Positions 34,527-43,509 of a stretch of 64,000 nt of DNA are shown in pieces; position 1 is the first letter of the stretch, and each line of letters starts with the position of its first letter. Origin of the DNA: Chryseobacterium cheonjiense (GTDB taxonomy: Bacteria > Bacteroidota > Bacteroidia > Flavobacteriales > Weeksellaceae). The position numbers and the translations under genes are program-made. The notes below the pieces were generated by a model. The model worked only from the letters and a program-made list of their open reading frames with translations, searched no databases and was not told where the DNA came from. The stretch is taken from assembly GCF_012927265.1 (NCBI RefSeq), contig NZ_JABBGF010000002.1:62001-126000 (forward strand), read 5' to 3'.

Positions 34527-35123
34527 ATGATTAAAATTCAGGCGGAGTCCAATGTTCCTACGGAATACGGTACTTTCCGAATGATTGCTTTATCCGAAAA
34601 CGAGAATGACTGGATGCCACATATGGCTATTGTCGCAGACAAAACAGATTTTTCTAAACCTGTGAACGTACGCTTCCACTCAGAGTGCATTACCGGAGAA
34701 GTTTTCCATTCAAAAAAATGCGAATGCGGGCAGCAGCTGGATGCTGCCATGAAATATATCCATGAAAATGGAGGAGTTATTATCTATCTTCGTCAGGAAG
34801 GAAGAAATATCGGAATCATTAACAAATTAAAAGCTTATTCTTTACAGGAAAAAGGGTTTGATACGGTAGAAGCCAATCTGAAGTTGGGCTTACCAGCAGA
34901 TGACAGAAACTTCGGCGTAGCCATAGAAATCCTTAATTTACTGGGAATATTGGATATAAATCTTCTTACCAATAATCCTGAAAAGATAAAATATGTAGAA
35001 GAAAGCAATATCCATCTTAATTCTCGGGTTCCTTTACAGATTCCGGCAAACGAAATAAGCCAAGGATATTTACAGACAAAAAAAGATTATTTTGGTCATT
35101 TACTGGATGACAACGATAAGTAA
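34527..35123 (+). CDS. ribA: GTP cyclohydrolase II
   Basis: The enzyme opens GTP to the pyrimidine precursor of riboflavin. The 198 residues include the zinc site (HSECITGEVFHSKKCECG, Cys ligands), the GTP motif RQEGRNIGIINKLKAY and the YLQTKKDYFGH end. It is the single-domain form rather than the RibBA fusion. It is the last gene of the plus-strand run, with a terminator right after. Confidence 0.95.
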   Translation: MIKIQAESNVPTEYGTFRMIALSENENDWMPHMAIVADKTDFSKPVNVRFHSECITGEVFHSKKCECGQQLDAAMKYIHENGGVIIYLRQEGRNIGIINKLKAYSLQEKGFDTVEANLKLGLPADDRNFGVAIEILNLLGILDINLLTNNPEKIKYVEESNIHLNSRVPLQIPANEISQGYLQTKKDYFGHLLDDNDK

Positions 35124-35126
35124 AGC

Positions 35127-35156
35127 AAAAGCTCCGAAATTTCTTTCGGAGCTTTT
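35127..35156 (+). terminator. Terminator of ribA
   Basis: A perfect 13 bp stem (35127-35139 with 35144-35156), 4 nt loop and T-run begin 3 nt after the stop; it may also serve the convergent lipoprotein gene. Confidence 0.85.
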
Positions 35157-35189
35157 TTGTAATTATAAAAAACTGAAAAGATATACTTA

Positions 35190-35717
35190 TTATTTCGTAA
35201 CCACCGTGTTGATTACTTTAGAATCATCAAGATTATAATATTTAATCACACTGTTATAATCTTCGTAATTAACATTTGAGTTTTTCGAACCGCTTGCAGG
35301 AACTAAAACAATTCTGAATCTTTGATTATTAAGATATTGATTTGCCTCTGCAGAAGTTAAACCTGTAGCCAGATTAAAGTTTTCATCATCAATTCTGATC
35401 TGTACATTTTGAGTATCAAAAACGAAATTGTACTGAAATTCTCTTCCTGTTGGCATTCCCGTCACATTTGGAAGGTACTCCATTTTAGGGATTAACTGCC
35501 ATGCTGCACCTAAGTTCCTGTATACTAATACAACATCTGTACTGGCTATATTGATTCCCTGCGTGAAAGCGTAACTGTTTGCCGATGTAAAGTTGCCCGT
35601 AACATCCCTCATTTGAGAATAAGTATCGCCGTCTCCTACCACATCATCATTATTATCACAGCTGAATATGAATAAGCTTACAAAAGCTAATAGCAAAATT
35701 GGAAAAAATTTTTTCAT
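35190..35717 (-). CDS. Lipoprotein, unknown function
   Basis: The 175-residue protein has a lipoprotein signal (MKKFFPILLLAFVSLFIFSC, lipobox Cys20) followed by an Asp/Asn-rich tether (DNNDDVVGDGD). The mature part is strand-rich and resembles short uncharacterised Bacteroidota lipoproteins. It is divergent from the GH3 gene and convergent with ribA. Confidence 0.78.
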   Translation of the reverse strand: MKKFFPILLLAFVSLFIFSCDNNDDVVGDGDTYSQMRDVTGNFTSANSYAFTQGINIASTDVVLVYRNLGAAWQLIPKMEYLPNVTGMPTGREFQYNFVFDTQNVQIRIDDENFNLATGLTSAEANQYLNNQRFRIVLVPASGSKNSNVNYEDYNSVIKYYNLDDSKVINTVVTK

Positions 35718-35788
35718 TTTATAAAAGTTTAGTTGTTTTTGTTATTTATAATGCATATTCAAATCATATACCAAAAAACTTAAAAACA

Positions 35789-35820
35789 TTGTTTTGCTCA
35801 TCTTTTTAATTGTATTTTTG
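35789..35820 (+). promoter_or_regulatory. Promoter of the GH3 gene
   Basis: TTG (35789-35791), 21 nt, then TATTTTTG (35813-35820) match the Bacteroidota promoter. The ATG at 35836 follows after 15 nt. Confidence 0.6.
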
Positions 35821-35835
35821 TTATTATTCAAAATT

Positions 35836-37527
35836 ATGAAGAAACTGGTCTCTATATCAATCTTTGTTATATCATTATTAAACCCGAAAATTACGGCCCA
35901 ATATATCCCTCAAAATCTTTCTAAAGAAGATCTTAAAAAGGCCAACCACTGGGTTGACAAGACGTATAAAAATCTTTCGCAGGATGAAAAGCTCGGACAG
36001 CTTTTTATTGTTGCATTATACACCAATAAGGGTGAAAATGAGATTAATACCGTACGAAACATTGTTACAAATGAAAAGATTGGCGGTCTTATTCTGATGC
36101 AGGATGACGCAGCAAGAGAAATAAGCTTAGTTAATGAATTCCAGCAAAAATCAAAAGTTCCGTTAATGATCGGAATGGATGCTGAATGGGGATTGTTTCA
36201 GAGAATTGCTGCTGCGCACAAATTTCCGTGGGCAATGACTTTGGGAGCTATCCAGGATAAAGACCTGATCCGACAGATGTCTGCCAAAATTGCAGAAGAC
36301 TGCCACCGAATGGGAATTAACTGGGATTTTGCCCCTGTAGTTGATGTAAATACCAATCCGGATAACCCGATTATCGGTAACAGAAGTTTCGGATCTGAGG
36401 TTAGCAATGTTATTAGTTCTGCATCTGCATATGCAAACGGATTACAGGATAATAATATTCTGGCGGCAATCAAACATTTTCCCGGACATGGCGACACCAG
36501 TACAGATTCTCATCTGGATCTTCCGGTGGTTTCGCATAGCCTTGACCGACTCAGCAATATTGAACTGGCTCCTTTTAAAGCATTGATGAAAGAAGGAATA
36601 GGCGGAGTGATGGTTGCCCATTTGTACGTTCCCAGCCTTGAGTCAGGAAAAGGAATTCCGGCTTCGGTTTCCAAAAATATTATTACAGGCCTCCTGAAAG
36701 AAAAATTAGGCTATAAAGGACTTATTATTACCGATGCATTAAATATGGGTGCGGTGGCCAATAAATATAAACCGGGCGAACTGGATGCACTGGCTTTTAA
36801 AGCAGGAAATGACATCATGCTTTTCTCCCAGGGTGTGGCAGAAGGAAAGAAACTCATTCAGAAGGCTATTGATAATGGTGAAATTTCTCAGGCAAGAGTT
36901 GAGGAAAGTGTAAAGAAAATTCTTCTGACAAAATATTTCTTAGGCTTAGATAAATATAGTCCGAAAAATCCGGAAAACATTAATTCAGATTTAAACAATG
37001 ATTCTCATAAAATGTTGGTTCAGAATTTATATGCGAGTGCTTTAACCTTATTGAAAGATGAGAAAAAATTGCTTCCTTTAACCGGAAAACAAATCTATTA
37101 TGTTCCTCTCGAAGAGGCCCCCTTCCAGACATTTGCCCAAGAAATGGGTTCAGGAATCATCATTAAAAAAGCCAATGAGATCAATACAATTCCTGCCAAT
37201 TCTACAGTAATTATTGGGCTGCATAAAGATAATTCAACCGCTTATAAATCGTATAAAATTTCCGAAGCTTCTAAAAAGGTGTTATCTGATGTGTCAAAAA
37301 ATCAGAATGTTATCCTGAATGTTTTCGGAAGTGCTTATGCATTGAAAGATATTGATATTTCAAATATTTCTACGGTTCTGGTTTCTTATGAAAACAACGA
37401 TGACTCAATGACGGCTACAGCCAATGCACTGAAAGGAAAAACAAAAATAGGCGGCAGGCTACCTGTTTTGGTAAATGATAAACTGAAAGCGGGAATGGGA
37501 ATTGATTTAAATAATTTTCAAAAATAA
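35836..37527 (+). CDS. Secreted GH3 beta-N-acetylhexosaminidase-like enzyme
   Basis: The start at 35836 is set by the promoter and gives a signal peptide (MKKLVSISIFVISLLNPKITAQ); the mature protein is GH3. The diagnostic KHFPGHGDTSTDSH motif, with the His/Asp pair of NagZ-like N-acetylglucosaminidases, and the nucleophile Asp in ITDALNMGA are present. A smaller C-terminal domain (about 410-563) follows. The substrate is probably beta-GlcNAc from peptidoglycan or chitin. Confidence 0.92.
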   Translation: MKKLVSISIFVISLLNPKITAQYIPQNLSKEDLKKANHWVDKTYKNLSQDEKLGQLFIVALYTNKGENEINTVRNIVTNEKIGGLILMQDDAAREISLVNEFQQKSKVPLMIGMDAEWGLFQRIAAAHKFPWAMTLGAIQDKDLIRQMSAKIAEDCHRMGINWDFAPVVDVNTNPDNPIIGNRSFGSEVSNVISSASAYANGLQDNNILAAIKHFPGHGDTSTDSHLDLPVVSHSLDRLSNIELAPFKALMKEGIGGVMVAHLYVPSLESGKGIPASVSKNIITGLLKEKLGYKGLIITDALNMGAVANKYKPGELDALAFKAGNDIMLFSQGVAEGKKLIQKAIDNGEISQARVEESVKKILLTKYFLGLDKYSPKNPENINSDLNNDSHKMLVQNLYASALTLLKDEKKLLPLTGKQIYYVPLEEAPFQTFAQEMGSGIIIKKANEINTIPANSTVIIGLHKDNSTAYKSYKISEASKKVLSDVSKNQNVILNVFGSAYALKDIDISNISTVLVSYENNDDSMTATANALKGKTKIGGRLPVLVNDKLKAGMGIDLNNFQK

Positions 37528-37543
37528 ATTAATAAAAAAACAA

Positions 37544-38191
37544 ATGATGTCAAAAATTATTCAACTTTTCGCTTTTATAGTTATTTCAGTTTCATTCAGT
37601 ACAAAAGCACAGCAATTTGATGCCACTTTGTACTTTTTGGATGAAAAAAAAAGAACAGGAAAAGCAGATATGGTATCTAACGAAGAGACTAAACTGGCTT
37701 TCATAGAAAATGGTTCTAAAAAAAAGGAGAAGATAAAGATAAATTTACTGGATAAAGTAGAATATATCAATCCGAAAAACAATGAGGCAATAACTGCGGA
37801 ATTAAAAGAATATATTTATTTCTTTTTATCTGATAAACCTAAAACCAATTTTTGCTGGATGAAAAAAATAAATTCAGGAGAAATTTCAACGTATGTTGCT
37901 TATGCCTACGATGGTGGGATTAATAACGGATATCATTACTCCGTAACACCTTCTTCTCATGAATATTTCTTCTTTCAGTATAAAAATGAAAAGCCGCAAG
38001 TTATTTATATTAACAATAGTATTCCGACTCTTAATAAAAAGCAAATATTAAGAAGACAGATTAGAAATTTCTTCAAAGATAAATGTCCGCAACTTGTAAG
38101 TGATTTTGAAGCAGAGAAAATAGTAATTAGAAATAATAATCCGGAAGTATTACGCCAGTATTATGAAAAAAATTGCAGTACAAACAATTAA
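37544..38191 (+). CDS. Secreted protein, unknown function
   Basis: The 215-residue protein has a signal peptide (MSKIIQLFAFIVISVSFSTKAQ); the adjacent ATG codons at 37544 and 37547 are both usable. The mature part is rich in strands and Lys/Asn/Tyr, without a domain I recognise. It lies 16 nt after the GH3 gene and 18 nt before bshA, so it may be co-transcribed. Confidence 0.72.
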   Translation: MMSKIIQLFAFIVISVSFSTKAQQFDATLYFLDEKKRTGKADMVSNEETKLAFIENGSKKKEKIKINLLDKVEYINPKNNEAITAELKEYIYFFLSDKPKTNFCWMKKINSGEISTYVAYAYDGGINNGYHYSVTPSSHEYFFFQYKNEKPQVIYINNSIPTLNKKQILRRQIRNFFKDKCPQLVSDFEAEKIVIRNNNPEVLRQYYEKNCSTNN

Positions 38192-38209
38192 AAAATACCA
38201 TCAAAATAA

Positions 38210-39358
38210 ATGAAAATAGGCATACTTTGCTATCCCACCTACGGAGGAAGCGGAATTGTAGCAACAGAACTGGGAATGTCACTTGCCAATAAGGGGTATG
38301 AAGTTCATTTTATCAGTAATGCACTTCCGGCGAGATTAGATATTACCAACCCGAATATTTTTTTCCATAGGGTAAATGTTCAGACCTATCCCCTTTTCCA
38401 GTACCAGCCTTACGATATTGCACTGAGCTCGATGATTTATCGTGTCGTGAATCTTTATAAGCTGGATCTTCTTCATGCCCATTATGCCATCCCGTATGCG
38501 TATGCTGCATTTACCGCAAAACAGATGCTGAAAGAAGACGATAATGATATTCCTTTGGTAACGACCCTTCACGGTACGGATATTACGCTGGTTGGTCAGC
38601 ATCCAAGCTATAAACATGCCGTAGAATTTTCAATCAATCAATCTGATGCCATTACTTCTGTTTCTGAAAGTCTGAAAAGAGATACCCTGCAGTTCTTCAA
38701 AATCAAAAAAGAAATTCAGGTCATTACCAATTTTATTGATAATTCTGAATTTGCCGAACGCAATGAATGCCAGAGAACACAGTTTGCCAATCCTGATGAA
38801 AAGATCCTGATCCATGTTTCCAATTTGCGCCCTGTAAAAAGAGTAGATGAAGTTCTTCAGATCTTCAAAAATGTACAGAAAAAGGTAAAATCGAAACTGA
38901 TTATTATTGGGGAAGGTCCCGATATGGAAAAGGTCAACCAATTCCTCGAGGAAAATCCGGACCTGATTTCTAAAATCCGCCTGCTCGGAAAGGTCAACGA
39001 CCTGTACCGAATTCTTCAGCTGTCCGATGTATTTTTATTGCCTTCGGAACAGGAAAGTTTCGGTCTGGCTGCACTGGAGGCGATGGCTGCTTACACTCCG
39101 GTTATCAGTTCCAATGCGGGAGGAATTCCGGAAGTGAACATCCAGGGAGAAACCGGATTTTTAGCAGAAATCGGAAATGTGGAAGCCATGAGCAATTATA
39201 CGATTAAACTGTTAAGCAATGAAGAGCTTTTATCTGAAATGAAGAAAAATGCGAAAGAACAGGCCATAAAATTCGATCTGAAAAATATTCTTCCTATCTA
39301 CGAGGAAATGTACAGAACAACCATTGAAAAATTTAAAAGTGAGCTGACGAAAGCTTAG
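38210..39358 (+). CDS. bshA: N-acetyl-alpha-D-glucosaminyl L-malate synthase BshA
   Basis: This GT4 glycosyltransferase joins GlcNAc from UDP-GlcNAc to L-malate, the first step of bacillithiol synthesis. The 382 residues open with MKIGILCYPTYGGSGIVATE, the BshA signature, and contain the GT4 donor motif EQESFGLAALEAMA. Presence of BshA indicates a bacillithiol-based thiol system. BshB and BshC are not in the window. A terminator follows. Confidence 0.93.
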   Translation: MKIGILCYPTYGGSGIVATELGMSLANKGYEVHFISNALPARLDITNPNIFFHRVNVQTYPLFQYQPYDIALSSMIYRVVNLYKLDLLHAHYAIPYAYAAFTAKQMLKEDDNDIPLVTTLHGTDITLVGQHPSYKHAVEFSINQSDAITSVSESLKRDTLQFFKIKKEIQVITNFIDNSEFAERNECQRTQFANPDEKILIHVSNLRPVKRVDEVLQIFKNVQKKVKSKLIIIGEGPDMEKVNQFLEENPDLISKIRLLGKVNDLYRILQLSDVFLLPSEQESFGLAALEAMAAYTPVISSNAGGIPEVNIQGETGFLAEIGNVEAMSNYTIKLLSNEELLSEMKKNAKEQAIKFDLKNILPIYEEMYRTTIEKFKSELTKA

Positions 39359-39377
39359 GCATTTAACTATAAAATAT

Positions 39378-39404
39378 AGGCTGCATTTATTGATAATGCA
39401 GCCT
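39378..39404 (+). terminator. Terminator of bshA
   Basis: A perfect 10 bp stem (39378-39387 with 39395-39404), 7 nt loop and a run of five T residues. Confidence 0.85.
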
Positions 39405-39517
39405 TTTTCGTTGTGTAACGTTATGTTTTATTATTTTTTTATAACACTTAAAATTTTATTTTTATTAAACAATAGTTTCAAAACAACCTTTGTAAATCTT
39501 ATTACCTAAACATAATT

Positions 39518-39727
39518 ATAAAAAAAATAATAATTCCGCTTCTAATTTCTCACTTTACAATCCTGTTTTCTCAGATAACTTACTTAGATGAAAATGATAA
39601 AATAATTACTGAGAAAGAATATAATTCCCGACAAATCTCTTATGGAAAGCTTAAAGTATGTAATGATTCATTACAAAAATGTAAGATAATTTCTTCCCGA
39701 TCAGAAGTAAAAGCTGCCTCAAAATGA
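39518..39727 (+). pseudogene. Decayed small secreted-protein gene
   Basis: An open frame without ATG reads IKKIIIPLLISHFTILFSQ, a clear signal peptide, then ITYLDENDKIITEKEYNSR and a Lys/Ser-rich tail to a TGA at 39725-39727. The first codon is ATA where ATG is expected (ATA AAA AAA for Met-Lys-Lys), so the start appears lost by one substitution. The frame closes inside a terminator hairpin, so the C-terminal part is probably also lost. It resembles the beginnings of small secreted proteins common in Chryseobacterium; that family link is from memory. Use of ATA or ATT as start cannot be excluded. Confidence 0.5.
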
Positions 39728-39736
39728 AGGCAGCTT
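39711..39736 (+). terminator. Hairpin at the end of the decayed gene
   Basis: A 9 bp perfect stem (39711-39719 with 39728-39736) with an 8 nt loop that contains the TGA of the decayed gene; the following sequence is only weakly T-rich. Confidence 0.55.
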
Positions 39737-39776
39737 ATTGTTAGCAGCAATTTCTTAAATTAGCAAAAAAACACTC

Positions 39777-41042
39777 ATGACCGAAAAACTACTCCAATAT
39801 CTTTGGAACCATAAGATCTTCAAACATTTCGACTTCAGGGATATTGAAGGAAATGCCGTTGAAATCATATACTTCGGGAGATGGAACACCGATTCCGGTC
39901 CGGATTTTTTAGAAGCTAAAATAAAAGTCGGCGGCGTTACTTTAGCCGGACATATAGAGCTTCATATAAAGTCTTCCGACTGGATATTCCACAATCATTC
40001 CCGGGATCCGAATTATCATAATATTATTCTCCATGCTGTTTATGAGAACGATATGGACATTGATGAGCTCAGAAATAAAAATGTCCCGACCCTCGAACTG
40101 AAGAATTACATTAACCGGGATACTCTTTGGAAATATGAAAAGCTGTTAAGCGGAAATCAGTTTATTGCCTGCGAAAACGTATTCGACCCGAAACATATTC
40201 CTGTAGGATTTCATGAAGAGAATATTCTTGGCAGGCTTAATGAAAAGTCTGAAGAGCTGGAGAAAAGCCTTAAGAAATTTAAAAATAATTTTGAAGCTGT
40301 ATTGTTTCACAGCTTTGCATATTCTTTCGGATTAAAAGTGAATGCCGAGATCTTCAGACAGATTGCAGAGAGTATTGATTTTAGCATCATCCTTAGAATA
40401 CGCCAAAACAAAACGCAGCTGGAAGCATTGCTTTTCGGAATTGCGGGATGGCTGGAAGATCCGAAAGATGAAACGATGAAAATATGGAAACGCGAATTTG
40501 ATTTTTTAAAGGCTAAATTTAAAATAACCGATGTGAGGTTTCGCCCCAAATTTTTACGGCTCCGGCCGCCTAACTTTCCCACCATCCGACTGGCACAGCT
40601 CGCCGACCTGTATTATCAGAATCAAAACTTATTCTCAAAGGTTATCAATGTAACATCCGCTGAAGAATTATTTGAGCTGTTAAAAAACATAAGCGCTTCG
40701 GAATATTGGGACAATCGTTTCAATTTCGGGAAAATATCCAGTGTAAACCAGCCAAAAGTTCTGAGCAGAGATTTTATTGAACTCATCATACTGAATACGA
40801 TTTTACCGCTAAAATACACTTATCATAAATACCATCATGAGGAAATTGCAGACGATCTAATCGCTTTCTATAAAGACTTGGCTGCAGAAAAAAATTCGGT
40901 CATTGAAAACTGGAAAAGCTTTAATGTTCCTGTGAGCACCTCTCTTGAAAGCCAGAGCCTGATTTATCATTTCAATCATTTTTGCTTAGAAAAAAAATGC
41001 TTACATTGCAGTATTGGATTTAAACTCTTAAAAGAATCTTGA
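39777..41042 (+). CDS. DUF2851-family protein
   Basis: The 421-residue protein matches the DUF2851 family of Bacteroidota. The conserved N-terminal core has DSGPDFLEAKI and, about 20 residues later, HIELHIKSSDW, then a His-rich segment (HNHSRDPNYHNIILH). The spacing of PD and ExHxK is reminiscent of PD-(D/E)xK nucleases, but this is my inference. Cysteines cluster at the C-terminus (CLEKKCLHC). It is followed 1 nt later by a PspC-domain gene. Confidence 0.85.
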   Translation: MTEKLLQYLWNHKIFKHFDFRDIEGNAVEIIYFGRWNTDSGPDFLEAKIKVGGVTLAGHIELHIKSSDWIFHNHSRDPNYHNIILHAVYENDMDIDELRNKNVPTLELKNYINRDTLWKYEKLLSGNQFIACENVFDPKHIPVGFHEENILGRLNEKSEELEKSLKKFKNNFEAVLFHSFAYSFGLKVNAEIFRQIAESIDFSIILRIRQNKTQLEALLFGIAGWLEDPKDETMKIWKREFDFLKAKFKITDVRFRPKFLRLRPPNFPTIRLAQLADLYYQNQNLFSKVINVTSAEELFELLKNISASEYWDNRFNFGKISSVNQPKVLSRDFIELIILNTILPLKYTYHKYHHEEIADDLIAFYKDLAAEKNSVIENWKSFNVPVSTSLESQSLIYHFNHFCLEKKCLHCSIGFKLLKES

Positions 41043-41043
41043 A

Positions 41044-41265
41044 ATGCTAGATAACATCCGCCATAAGATGGAAAGAGAATGGTTCGGCGTTCTTACGAGA
41101 ACCGGCGCAAAACTGGGTATTCCGGTGTCCAAACTCCGGGTATTCTTTATCTACTCTACTTTTGCAACAGCAGGATTTTTTTTCCTTATTTACCTCGGAC
41201 TGGCATTCACACTTTGGGTGAAGGATATCTTCATTACCAGAAGGCCTAATGTTTTTGATCTTTAA
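41044..41265 (+). CDS. Small PspC-domain membrane protein
   Basis: The 73 residues form one PspC domain: a short polar start, GIPVSKLRVFFIYSTF and one membrane helix (about 34-57) with the family pattern of Phe/Tyr/Gly. PspC proteins take part in membrane stress responses in some bacteria. It sits between the DUF2851 and GNAT genes with gaps of 1 and 3 nt, in a tight operon. Confidence 0.82.
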   Translation: MLDNIRHKMEREWFGVLTRTGAKLGIPVSKLRVFFIYSTFATAGFFFLIYLGLAFTLWVKDIFITRRPNVFDL

Positions 41266-41268
41266 ACT

Positions 41269-41781
41269 ATGGAATTTTTACAGATTACATCCTCTGATGA
41301 TTACAGAGTGGAAAAAATATACAGCTCCTACTGCACTTCTTTTCCGGAAGACGAAAGAAGAGACTGGGAAAAACTGGCGCCCTTATTTTCTCATCCAAAA
41401 GTAAAAATTGTATCGGTATTGCATGAGTCTGAAAACATCGGTTACCTCATCCTCTGGGAACTGAGCAATTATACTTTCGTGGAACATTTTGAGGTTTTTG
41501 AAGAATTCCGTAGCAGAAAATTAGGATCGCACATTACAAAATATCTTTTTGAAAACTATCCGAGAATAATCCTGGAAATAGAACCGGAACACCTGAGTGA
41601 GAATGCAGCAAGGCGTTATGCCTTTTACCAGAGAAACGGCTTCAGCCTGATTGATGAAATGTATGTACAGCCCAGCTATGGTAAAGGTAAAAAGCCGCTC
41701 AATTTGTGGCTGCTGTCCAATTATACTCCTGAAAATTTAAAAGATGTCAAAGACGAAATTTACGACATCGTTTATCATTAA
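41269..41781 (+). CDS. GNAT-family N-acetyltransferase
   Basis: The 170-residue protein has the GNAT plan, with strands VKIVSVLHESENIGYLILW, an acetyl-CoA region following FEEFRSRKLGSHITKYLF (R-x-x-x-LGS in place of Q-x-x-G-x-G/A) and a late AARRYAFYQRNGF motif. The acceptor is unknown. The stop overlaps that of the convergent neighbour by 4 bp (41778-41781). Confidence 0.85.
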   Translation: MEFLQITSSDDYRVEKIYSSYCTSFPEDERRDWEKLAPLFSHPKVKIVSVLHESENIGYLILWELSNYTFVEHFEVFEEFRSRKLGSHITKYLFENYPRIILEIEPEHLSENAARRYAFYQRNGFSLIDEMYVQPSYGKGKKPLNLWLLSNYTPENLKDVKDEIYDIVYH

Positions 41782-42566
41782 CGCGCACTTGTATTTTCAG
41801 ACGTACTTTCTTTTAATCTTTTAACAAATACCGGAAGAGATTCTTCCATTCTTGATAAGGTGCCTGTCAGGTTTTTAGCTCTTACAAAAGCTCTGGTCTG
41901 TGGTTTATCGGAAAAAGAAAATTCAATAAACTCGGAGATTCTTTCTTTAGGAATGCCTTCTTTCATGAAATAATCGTCTTCTACCCTTTCGCGAATCCAT
42001 GCAATATCTTCCTGCAGATCATCATATTTGTACTGTCTTTTCATTCTTCTCGCATCTCCGCTGACAAGGTCGTAAAGCCCCTGAATATTTAAGTTTCCCA
42101 ACAAAATAGGAACCAATACCTGCTTTATTTCGGCCGGCGTTTCCCGCATTTTGCCCTTCGGTTGTGGAAGCCCCACCGCATCTTCAACGATCTTTCCTTT
42201 ATCTACTTTTGCAACCGCACGGGAATCTTTTCTGATATCGCCTGTAAGATTGGCAATTTCAACTTCCTCTATCGGTTCGGCAATTCTTATCAATTTAATA
42301 TTTGTTTTTTTATCAACCAGGTATTTTGCCTGAATAGAAGATCTTTCATAGCCCGAACGGATAAAGCGCAATTCGTCATCAGGCGCTGCTCCAATGGAAA
42401 AACTTCCGTCAGATGAAGTGTACGCTTTTTTCTGCGAAGAGATGTTGATGATCGTCACCGCCGGAAGAGCAACTCCGTCTTCATCAGTAATGGAGCCTTC
42501 CACAGTGCTCTGCGAAAATATATGCAGAAAAGGAAATAAAATGAATATTAAAACCTTTATTCTCAT
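41778..42566 (-). CDS. Secreted protein with carboxypeptidase-regulatory-like domain (paralogue 2)
   Basis: After a signal peptide (ending HIFSQ) residues 20-100 form a CarboxypepD_reg-like beta sandwich: VEGSITDEDGVALPAVTIIN, AYTSSDGSFSIGA, DELRFIRSGYERS. The rest of the 262 residues is helical, without a known domain. It has the same layout as the upstream neighbour and is probably a diverged tandem duplicate. It is not a TonB receptor: no barrel follows. Confidence 0.82.
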   Translation of the reverse strand: MRIKVLIFILFPFLHIFSQSTVEGSITDEDGVALPAVTIINISSQKKAYTSSDGSFSIGAAPDDELRFIRSGYERSSIQAKYLVDKKTNIKLIRIAEPIEEVEIANLTGDIRKDSRAVAKVDKGKIVEDAVGLPQPKGKMRETPAEIKQVLVPILLGNLNIQGLYDLVSGDARRMKRQYKYDDLQEDIAWIRERVEDDYFMKEGIPKERISEFIEFSFSDKPQTRAFVRAKNLTGTLSRMEESLPVFVKRLKESTSENTSAR

Positions 42567-42590
42567 TATTTTTTAAATATGATGATCAAT

Positions 42591-43328
42591 TTAAGGAGTT
42601 TTGTATGCAGAAATTCTGTTCAGCACAGTGTTTTTAAAGCGGTTCAGATCAGCATCGGTAACATAGCCATATTTGAGAATATTTTTCCTTTCAAAACCGG
42701 TTCTCAGAATATACAGAATAAAGTGCTGTATCTGTGCCTTCTCAATCTTCAGATCCTCAAAAAATTCTTCCCCGAGAGAAGTCTGCAAATAATTGAGCAG
42801 ATCCATGTCATCCCATTTATTTTTAACTTTCCCGATAGAAAATACTCCCTTCGTTACCGGCTGCACAAATTCTCCCGGCCGTGATGCTAAAACAGAAGGT
42901 GCCGATTTTCGTTTCATGTAAATAGCAAGATCACTTTTAAGTTTCTCTACTTTCCGCGGAGGATTCAGATTTTTAGAATCAATCTTGATATCTCCGGTGA
43001 TTTCTTTTTTCACTTCAAGTTCTGCAATAAGAGCAGCAGCTCTTACAAGAGTAATATTGACAGGGGCACTGATGTTTTCACTATTTATTCTTCGGTTTGC
43101 ACGCTCATAGCCGTTTTTTACAAAGCGAAGCTCATCCCCGCTACGTCCGGAGATCATAAAATGGCCGTCCCGATTTGTTAAGATTCTTTCATCGGTTCTG
43201 ATATTGATAACCGTAACACCGGAAATTTCAGTATTTTCTTCAGAAGTCACCTTCCCAAAAATATAATCCTGAGCCTGAGCATTAATAAAAAGAAGGGTAA
43301 ATAAGACAAATAGTAGTTTAATTTTCAC
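42591..43328 (-). CDS. Secreted protein with carboxypeptidase-regulatory-like domain (paralogue 1)
   Basis: The 245 residues start with a signal peptide (ending NAQAQ), then a CarboxypepD_reg-like domain (IFGKVTSEENTEISGVTVIN, LTNRDGHFMISGR, DELRFVKNGYERAN) and a helical tail. The DELRFxxxGYER segment is shared with the downstream gene, 24 nt away. Function unknown. Confidence 0.82.
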   Translation of the reverse strand: MKIKLLFVLFTLLFINAQAQDYIFGKVTSEENTEISGVTVINIRTDERILTNRDGHFMISGRSGDELRFVKNGYERANRRINSENISAPVNITLVRAAALIAELEVKKEITGDIKIDSKNLNPPRKVEKLKSDLAIYMKRKSAPSVLASRPGEFVQPVTKGVFSIGKVKNKWDDMDLLNYLQTSLGEEFFEDLKIEKAQIQHFILYILRTGFERKNILKYGYVTDADLNRFKNTVLNRISAYKTP

Positions 43329-43509
43329 GGAAAGTTTTTTATTAGAGCAAAACTATAATTATTTTTAAATATTTCGGGAAGTTTAACCACACTTAACGGG
43401 TTTTAGCATTTCTTTTATATTTTTAGCTTTAAAACTGTTAAATCCGAAACTTAAATTGTTAAAATTTCACTTAAAAATTAAGTAACTTGCACATTGAATT
43501 CCAATCAAA

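Larger units (their letters stand above)
39359..39776. other. Intergenic region with a decayed gene
   Basis: Between bshA and the DUF2851 gene lie the bshA terminator, about 100 bp of very AT-rich DNA, a start-less 70-codon reading frame (39518-39727) and a second hairpin (39711-39736). No intact gene with a standard start is present. Confidence 0.55.
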
